Positions 8,459 through 13,608 of a stretch of 13,608 nt of DNA are shown here, one piece after another. Source of the DNA: Candidatus Eiseniibacteriota bacterium (GTDB lineage Bacteria; Eisenbacteria; RBG-16-71-46); NCBI GenBank assembly GCA_005893365.1, contig VBPB01000127.1:1-13608 (forward strand), written 5' to 3'. The position numbers were made by a program, and so were the translations under genes. A model generated the notes under the pieces. The model made no database searches. It had not been told where the DNA came from and worked only from the letters and a program-made list of their open reading frames with translations. Position 1 is the first letter of the stretch; each line of letters starts with the position of its first letter.

Positions 8459-9280
8459 ATGGAGCCCGGTCCCTCGCACTACGTCCACGGCACCGATCCC
8501 GAGGAGCAGCGTCGCCTCACGCGCATGAACCGGCTGCTGAACCAGGCCTCGCTGCGCGAGGTCCGGCCGCAGCCGGGCGAGCGCGTCCTGGACGTGGGCG
8601 CGGGGCTCGGGCAGCTCACCCGGGCGCTCGCGCGCGCGGCCGGGACGCGCGCCGTCGCGATCGAGCGCAGCGAGACCCAGATCGCCGAGGCGCTGCGCCA
8701 GGCCGAGGCCGAAGGCGAGGCCGACTTGCTCGACCTGCGCCGGGGCGACGTGCTCGACTTCCCGCTCCGCGCCGAGGAATGGGGCGCCTTCGACCTCGCC
8801 CATGCCCGGTTCCTGCTCGAGCACGTCCCCGACCCGCTCGCGGTCGTGCGGCAGATGGTGCGCGCCGTACGCTCGGGCGGCCGGGTCGTGCTCGAGGACG
8901 ACGACCACGACGTGCTGAGGCTCTGGCCCGAGCCGCCGGGGTTCGCGAGCCTATGGCAGGCTTACATGGCCACATACCCGCGCGCCGGCAACGACCCCGA
9001 CATGGGGCGGAAGCTGGTCCGACTCCTCGCCGAGGCCGGCGCCAGGCCGTCGCGCAACACCTGGATCTTCTTCGGTGGCTGCGCCGGCGCGCCGGACTTC
9101 CCGGACTACGTCGCGAACCTGATCGGCGTGCTCGAGGGGGCGCGCTCGGCGATGATCGCGAGCGGCGAGGTCCGGGATGGCGACCTCGACGCCACGATCG
9201 AGGGGATCCGGGCCTTCGGCGCGCGCGGCGACTCGGCGATCTGGTACGCGCGCTCCTGGGCCGAGGGCCGGAGACCGTGA
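8459..9280 (+). CDS. Class I SAM-dependent methyltransferase
   Basis: The 273-residue product has the Rossmann methyltransferase pattern: an N-terminal segment YVHGTDPEEQRRL (8-20), motif I VLDVGAGLG (43-51), an acidic residue ending strand 2 (Glu69), GDV at 97-99, and FDLAHARFLLEHVPDP (111-126) as the strand 4 region. The C-terminal third (about 165-270) is an extra helical part that probably shapes the acceptor site. It lacks a signal peptide, so it is cytosolic. The substrate cannot be told from sequence; methyltransferases of this type modify small molecules. It begins 10 bases after the stop of the M20-type gene with no clear ribosome site, which suggests co-transcription and translational coupling. 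If the upstream frame is really broken, ribosomes would end at 8528 rather than at 8448, and coupling would change. Confidence 0.88.
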   Translation: MEPGPSHYVHGTDPEEQRRLTRMNRLLNQASLREVRPQPGERVLDVGAGLGQLTRALARAAGTRAVAIERSETQIAEALRQAEAEGEADLLDLRRGDVLDFPLRAEEWGAFDLAHARFLLEHVPDPLAVVRQMVRAVRSGGRVVLEDDDHDVLRLWPEPPGFASLWQAYMATYPRAGNDPDMGRKLVRLLAEAGARPSRNTWIFFGGCAGAPDFPDYVANLIGVLEGARSAMIASGEVRDGDLDATIEGIRAFGARGDSAIWYARSWAEGRRP

Positions 9281-9299
9281 CGGAACCGGGGCCGCGGCG

Positions 9300-10142
9300 T
9301 CAGCGCTTCCCGCGCGGAGTGAGCAACCAGCGATTCACTTCGAGCGCGATCGCGGTGGGGGAGTATCGCCCGGCGAACGCCAGAACCCGGGTCGCGAGCC
9401 CGGGGACCACCACGCCGCGACCGCGCTCCATGCCGCGACAGGCCGCCTCGGCCGTGGCTCGTGCCGGTGTCAGAGCGAGCCAGCGATAGAGCGGCGTCCG
9501 CGCGAGATCGGAGCGTTCCTCGAACGAGGTCCTCGTCGGCCCCGGGCACAGCGCGGTGGCCCCTACTCCCGTGCCCTTGAGCTCGGCCCTCAGCCCCTGA
9601 GTGAAGGACAGCACGAATGACTTCGAGGCGAAGTAGGCCGCCATACGCGGGCCGCCCGGCTGGAAGGAGACGATCGAGGCCACGTTGAGGATCCGGCCCC
9701 ATCGGCGCCGCACCATGCCGGGCAGCGCGAGACGGGTGAGCGCGACCAGGCTCATGACGTTCAGCTCCAGCATGGCTCCCAACGAGTCGGGGTCTTCCTC
9801 CCAAAGCAGCCCGTGGAGTCCGGAGCCCGCGTTGTTGACCAAAACGTCAACGGTCTCACCGGCCGCGGTGACCTCGGTCCACAGCCGGCCTGCGGCATCG
9901 GGACGGGACAGATCGGCCCGGACGGCGCGCACGGATACCCCATGCCGTTGCGCAAGCTCGCGGCCGAGAGCATCGAGCGGCTCGGTGCGTCGAGCCACGA
10001 GGACCAGGTCGTAGCCGCGCGCCGCGAGGGCCTTGGCGAGTTCCGCGCCGATCCCGCTGGAGGCGCCGGTCACGAGGCCGGTGCGGCGCCCGGCGGCGCG
10101 GACCCCCATTTCGCGGGGAGGAATCTGCACCATGTCGTTCAT
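9300..10142 (-). CDS. Short-chain dehydrogenase/reductase (SDR)
   Basis: This is a 280-residue NAD(P)-dependent oxidoreductase of the classical SDR type. Visible landmarks are the nucleotide-binding TGASSGIG (25-32), NNAG (103-106), Asn128, Ser156, the YxxxK pair Tyr170/Lys174, and PG at 200-201. Arg51-Arg52 after strand 2 suggests a preference for NADPH. The start at 10142 has GGAGG 7 bases upstream (10150-10154), better placed than for the ATG at 10133. The C-terminus (about 245-275) is hydrophobic, as in SDRs acting on lipid-like substrates, but the substrate is unknown. It converges on the methyltransferase gene with a 19-base gap and is divergent from tetR across a region holding a palindromic operator, so it may belong to that repressor's regulon. 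Confidence 0.9.
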   Translation of the reverse strand: MNDMVQIPPREMGVRAAGRRTGLVTGASSGIGAELAKALAARGYDLVLVARRTEPLDALGRELAQRHGVSVRAVRADLSRPDAAGRLWTEVTAAGETVDVLVNNAGSGLHGLLWEEDPDSLGAMLELNVMSLVALTRLALPGMVRRRWGRILNVASIVSFQPGGPRMAAYFASKSFVLSFTQGLRAELKGTGVGATALCPGPTRTSFEERSDLARTPLYRWLALTPARATAEAACRGMERGRGVVVPGLATRVLAFAGRYSPTAIALEVNRWLLTPRGKR

Positions 10143-10232
10143 GGCCCCGCCTCCAAGGATGTGCTTCGCTGCAATGGATTGGCCCCGCCAACCCGTTGGA
10201 GTTCCGGCGCGGTGGAAAGATTCCAGAAACTA

Positions 10233-10246
10233 ACTGACCGGTCAGT
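10233..10246. promoter_or_regulatory. Perfect 14-bp palindrome, predicted TetR operator
   Basis: The sequence actgaccggtcagt is identical to its own reverse complement over all 14 bases. Its size, dyad symmetry and TGACCGGTCA core fit operators of TetR-family repressors. It lies in the 117-base gap between the divergent SDR and tetR genes, 13 bases before the tetR start at 10260 and about 90 bases from the SDR start. Binding of the neighbouring repressor here could control both directions, so autoregulation of tetR-emrAB is the simplest reading. That this protein binds this site is inferred from position. Confidence 0.7.
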
Positions 10247-10259
10247 CATCCAACCGCCC

Positions 10260-10994
10260 ATGTCCAGAATGCCACCAATCCACTCCAGCCGACCGGCGAC
10301 GGGGCGTCGCCGGATTCCGAGTCCGAAGCGTTCGCGCTGGCGGCGCATGCCGCTGGAGCGACCCGCGGACATCCTGACGGCCGCCCTCGAGGCGTTCGTC
10401 GAGAACGGTTTCGCGGCGACGCGGCTCGAGGACATCGCCGCGCGCGCCGGCGTCTCCAAGGGGACCCTCTATCTCTATTTCGAGAGCAAGGATGCCCTGT
10501 TCAAGGCGGCGGTCCGCGAGAACATCGTCCCGATCGTCGAGCGCGCCGAACAGCGCGTCGACGAGTTCGAAGGGTCGTCGCGAGATCTGCTGGTCGAGGT
10601 CGTGCGGGGCTGGTGGAAGGCGATGCACGAGTCCCGAATCACCGGTCTCCCCAAGCTGGTGCTCGCCGAGTCCTCGAACTTTCCCGAAGCGGCCCGCTTC
10701 TACTTCGACGAAGTCGTGGTGCGGGTGCGGGGTCTGTTTGCGCGGGCGCTGCGCCGCGGCATCGAATCCGGTGAGTTTCGCGAGCTGGACGTGGACTACA
10801 CCGTCCGCGTCGCGATGGCGCCGATCGTGATGGCCCTCATCTGGAAGCACTCGATGGTCAAGTGCCAGATCGACGGGCTCGACTTCGATCGTCAACTGAA
10901 CGCGCTCATCGACATCCTGCTGCACGGTGTCGTGCGCGAGCCGGCGGCCGAAACCAAAGACGCTCCGCATGGAAAGAGAAGGGGTCAGCCATGA
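10260..10994 (+). CDS. TetR-family transcriptional repressor of the efflux operon
   Basis: The product is 244 residues from the ATG at 10260. A basic leader (about 15-30) precedes the TetR N-terminal domain: ILTAALEAFVENGF (38-51), then the helix-turn-helix LEDIAARAGVSKGTLYLYF (56-74) and ESKDALF (75-81). The remaining helices (about 85-225) form the ligand-binding and dimerisation domain, which is poorly conserved and gives no ligand clue. No good ribosome site precedes 10260, and an ATG at 10347 would also keep the domain; I prefer the longer form because basic leaders such as RSRWRR are common in efflux-linked members of this group. The stop overlaps the emrA start by ATGA, so it heads the operon. 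It probably represses the pump, itself and perhaps the divergent SDR through the palindrome at 10233-10246. Confidence 0.88.
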   Translation: MSRMPPIHSSRPATGRRRIPSPKRSRWRRMPLERPADILTAALEAFVENGFAATRLEDIAARAGVSKGTLYLYFESKDALFKAAVRENIVPIVERAEQRVDEFEGSSRDLLVEVVRGWWKAMHESRITGLPKLVLAESSNFPEAARFYFDEVVVRVRGLFARALRRGIESGEFRELDVDYTVRVAMAPIVMALIWKHSMVKCQIDGLDFDRQLNALIDILLHGVVREPAAETKDAPHGKRRGQP

Positions 10995-12139
10995 CGACCA
11001 CGACGATCGATCGCGCCGAGCCGGTGGCGCCAGCAGCGCCCGACGTACGCCCGATCGGAGACGGTCACGGCAGTGCCACAGCGCCGACGCCCCTGGCGGG
11101 GGCGCCCCGCGCAGAAGCGGCGCCTGCCACCCCCGCCAAGCGGCGCCGCAATCGGATTGCGCTCGCGGTTGCGGCAGGGGTCGTGCTGGCGCTGGCGGGG
11201 CTCGGTGTCCGGCAGTGGAGGTTCGGCCGCACGCATGTCTCCACCGACGACGCGCAGATCCAGGGCGACGTGATCCCGGTGTTGCCCAAGGTGAGCGGGT
11301 TCGTCGCCGAGGTGCGGTTCAGGGAGAACCAGCGCGTCCGGGCGGGCGACACGCTCGTGGTGCTCGACGATCGTGATCTCGCGGCCAAGCTCGCGCAGGC
11401 GGAGGCCGATCTCGCGGAGGCGCGGGCTGCGGTCGGCACGGCGGGCCGGGCCGGGCAGGCGCAGGCGCAGCTCGCCGCGGCACGAGCCTCGGTGACCGAG
11501 GCCGAGGCCGTCGCGTGGAAGGCGCGAGGCGACCTCGGCCGGTTCCGCGACCTCGCGGCACAGGGCGTCGTCAGCCGCCAGGAGCTCGACGCGGCCGAGG
11601 CGGCCTCCCGCACTGCGGACGCACACCTCCAGGCGGCGCGCGACTTGGTCCGGGTGGCGGCGGCGGGGGTGACCTCGGCCTCGGCCCGCGTCGGCTCGGC
11701 GCAGGCGGCACGGGACCAGGCGGCGCTCCAGCTTTCCTACACGCGTCTGGTCGCGCCCTCGGCGGGGGTCGTCAGTCGCAAGGACGTCGAGGTCGGGCAG
11801 CTCGTGCAGGTCGGGCAACCGCTCATGAGCGTCGTGCCACTGAACGACGTCTGGGTGGTCGCGAACCTCAAGGAGACGGAGGTTCGTGACGTGAGACCCG
11901 GCGATCGGGTGGAGATCCAAGTGGACTCCTACCCGGGGCACCGGTTCGCGGGCACGGTCGAGAGCCTGAGCCCGGCCTCGGGGGCGCGGTTCTCGCTGCT
12001 CCCGCCCGACAACGCCACCGGCAACTTCACCAAGGTGGTCCAGCGCATCCCGGTGCGCGTGCGGATCGATGGCGCCAACCATCCGCCGCACGTCCTGCGT
12101 CCCGGCATGAGTGTCAACGTCGTCATCACGACCGCGTAG
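10991..12139 (+). CDS. emrA: EmrA/HlyD-type membrane fusion protein of a multidrug efflux pump
   Basis: This 382-residue protein is the periplasmic adaptor that links an inner-membrane MFS pump to an outer-membrane channel. It has a Pro/Ala-rich cytosolic N-terminus (1-50), a single transmembrane helix (about 56-75), a first lipoyl half (98-128), a long Ala/Gln/Arg-rich coiled-coil hairpin (130-245), a second lipoyl half (250-283) and a beta-barrel region (285-380). THVSTDDAQIQGD (81-93) and GNFTKVVQRIPVRV (344-357) are characteristic of the EmrA branch. The start overlaps the tetR stop (ATGA) and has AAGGGG 6 bases upstream. emrB begins 11 bases after its stop, so the two are co-translated partners. 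No TolC-type channel is seen here, so that part is supplied from outside the window. Confidence 0.93.
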   Translation: MTTTTIDRAEPVAPAAPDVRPIGDGHGSATAPTPLAGAPRAEAAPATPAKRRRNRIALAVAAGVVLALAGLGVRQWRFGRTHVSTDDAQIQGDVIPVLPKVSGFVAEVRFRENQRVRAGDTLVVLDDRDLAAKLAQAEADLAEARAAVGTAGRAGQAQAQLAAARASVTEAEAVAWKARGDLGRFRDLAAQGVVSRQELDAAEAASRTADAHLQAARDLVRVAAAGVTSASARVGSAQAARDQAALQLSYTRLVAPSAGVVSRKDVEVGQLVQVGQPLMSVVPLNDVWVVANLKETEVRDVRPGDRVEIQVDSYPGHRFAGTVESLSPASGARFSLLPPDNATGNFTKVVQRIPVRVRIDGANHPPHVLRPGMSVNVVITTA

Positions 12140-12150
12140 CCGAGGCAGGC

Positions 12151-13608
12151 ATGGCCACCACAGCGCTGAACCCGATCGCCGGAGGCCTGGCCGCCGATCG
12201 GTATGCGAATCGCTACATCATCGCGATCACGGTGACCCTGGCTGCGATCATGGAGCTGATCGACACCAGCATCGTGAACGTGGCGATCCCGCACATGATG
12301 GGCAACCTCGGCGCCACGCTCGACCAGATCGCCTGGGTCTCGACCGGCTACATCGTCGCCAACGTCATCGTCCTGCCGATTACCGGCTGGCTGTCGTCGT
12401 TCTTCGGACGCCGGCGCTACTTCGCAGGATCGATTGCGCTGTTCACGATCGCCTCGTACTTCTGCGGGAACTCCCACTCGCTCGGGGAGCTGGTGGCGTG
12501 GCGGATCGTGCAGGGGCTGGGAGGGGGCGCGTTGCTCTCGACCGCGCAGGCGACGCTCTACGAGGTGTTCCCGCCCAACGAATACGGGACCGCGATGGCG
12601 ATCTTCGGAGTCGGCGTCATGGTGGGACCGACGTTGGGGCCGACCCTCGGCGGCTACATCACGGACGTGTTCTCGTGGCCGTGGATCTTCTACATCAACA
12701 TCCCATTCGGCATCGCGGCGCTGGTGCTGACGCTGGCCTATCTCCGTGATTCGCGCTACGCGCGGAAGAGCAGCCGCGTCGACTGGACCGGACTCGGCCT
12801 GCTGGCCGTCGGTGTCGGCACGCTGCAGACCATGCTGGAACGCGGCGAGCGCCTCGACTGGTTCGCGTCACGGGAGATCGTGACCTACGCCGTCCTCAGC
12901 GTGGTCTCGCTCGCGGCGTTCGTTTGGCACGAGCTGTCCACCGATCAGCCGGTTGTCGACTTGCGCATCCTCAGGAGCCGGCAGCTCGCCGCCGGGGTCG
13001 GATTCGGGGGCATGCTTGGCATCTGCCTCTACGCGACGATCTTCGTGCTGCCGGTCTACCTGCAGCAGCTCCAAGGATTCACCGCCAACCAGACGGGACT
13101 CGTGATCCTCCCGGGCGCGTTGGCCAGCGCGGTCACGATGGCGGTGATGGCCCGGCGCGTCGGCACGTTCGACGGCCGCCTCAGCGTGGTAGCGGGCGTG
13201 GCGATCTTCGCGACGGCGATGTGGCAGATGTCCCATTTCACCACCCTCAGCGGTCCGAACGACTTCCTGTGGCCGATGATCCTGCGCGGGGTGGGGCTCG
13301 GCCTGATCTTCGTCCCGCTCACGAACCTGGCTCTCGCCGACCTGCCGATGGACCGGATCCCCAATGGGACCGGACTCTTCAACCTGCTGCGCCAGCTCGG
13401 CGGCAGCCTTGGCATCGCGATCTCGGCCACCCTGCTATCGCGTTTCGCGGCGACGAACCAGGCGATGCTGGCCGAGCACGTGTCGCGCTTCGATCCGATC
13501 ACCCGGGCCCGGCTGACCTCGATCGCGACCGCGATGGTCGCGCGCGGAGAGCTCCCGGCGCTCGCCGCTCGCCATGCCCTCGCCATCATCGACAGCCAAG
13601 TGACCCGA
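12151..13608 (+). CDS. emrB: EmrB/QacA-type MFS drug:H+ antiporter (DHA2, 14-TM), cut by the right edge
   Basis: Translation from the ATG at 12151 gives 486 uninterrupted residues to the last base. GAGG sits 5 bases before the start. DHA2 landmarks are present: LIDTSIVNVAIP (36-47, motif D1 with its membrane Asp), GWLSSFFGRRRYF (79-91, motif A), RIVQGLGGGALL (118-129, motif B with its Arg) and GVGVMVGPTLGPTLGG (153-168, motif C). The family usually has about 510-530 residues and 14 membrane helices, so about the last one or two helices lie beyond the window. The segment near 435-485 is the usual hydrophilic loop before the last helix. The protein would drive export of lipophilic drugs through the EmrA adaptor using the proton gradient; the substrates are unknown. 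Confidence 0.95.
   Translation, partial: MATTALNPIAGGLAADRYANRYIIAITVTLAAIMELIDTSIVNVAIPHMMGNLGATLDQIAWVSTGYIVANVIVLPITGWLSSFFGRRRYFAGSIALFTIASYFCGNSHSLGELVAWRIVQGLGGGALLSTAQATLYEVFPPNEYGTAMAIFGVGVMVGPTLGPTLGGYITDVFSWPWIFYINIPFGIAALVLTLAYLRDSRYARKSSRVDWTGLGLLAVGVGTLQTMLERGERLDWFASREIVTYAVLSVVSLAAFVWHELSTDQPVVDLRILRSRQLAAGVGFGGMLGICLYATIFVLPVYLQQLQGFTANQTGLVILPGALASAVTMAVMARRVGTFDGRLSVVAGVAIFATAMWQMSHFTTLSGPNDFLWPMILRGVGLGLIFVPLTNLALADLPMDRIPNGTGLFNLLRQLGGSLGIAISATLLSRFAATNQAMLAEHVSRFDPITRARLTSIATAMVARGELPALAARHALAIIDSQVTR

Noticed and set aside
1..13608. CRISPR array, tRNA/rRNA genes, insertion sequence or phage module
   Set aside because: I saw no regularly spaced repeats, no tRNA or rRNA-like segments, and no transposase, integrase or phage protein in any frame.

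Overview
The window is a stretch of very GC-rich bacterial chromosome with third-position G/C codon use throughout. Two Sec-type signal peptides lead exported beta-propeller proteins, and there is a membrane-fusion-protein/MFS efflux pair of the kind that spans a double envelope, so the source is probably a Gram-negative. The VPS10/sortilin-like propeller with a FlgD-like C-terminal domain resembles proteins common in soil and sediment phyla such as Eisenbacteria, Gemmatimonadota and Acidobacteriota. That placement is an inference from family knowledge, not something the sequence proves.

Left part (1-6703, minus strand): a large exported protein of unknown function built from propeller-like repeats runs off the left edge and carries a one-base frameshift. 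About 485 bases of non-coding sequence with a good promoter lie upstream of it. Next comes a 1012-residue exported VPS10/BNR-repeat protein whose last 26 codons are cut off by an in-frame amber codon. Middle (6996-9280, plus strand): an exported M20-fold peptidase homologue, broken into two frames with probable loss of a short segment, is followed 10 bases later by a SAM-dependent methyltransferase. Right part (9300-13608): a short-chain dehydrogenase on the minus strand is divergent from a tetR-emrA-emrB operon on the plus strand. A perfect 14-bp palindrome of TetR-operator type lies in the shared intergenic region. The emrB gene runs off the right edge.

The right-hand module reads as a conventional self-regulated multidrug-efflux operon: repressor, periplasmic adaptor and 14-TM transporter, with the reductase possibly under the same operator. 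No outer-membrane TolC-type partner is in the window. The left-hand genes are exported, non-enzymatic-looking or peptidase-like proteins with no obvious joint pathway.

I did not find a previously undescribed multi-gene system. The observations most worth checking are the three reading-frame lesions in the three consecutive exported-protein genes (assembly error or decay?), an M20-fold protein lacking several canonical zinc ligands, an unfamiliar aromatic-rich repeat protein, and the operator between the reductase and tetR. No RNA genes, CRISPR arrays, insertion sequences or attachment sites were seen.
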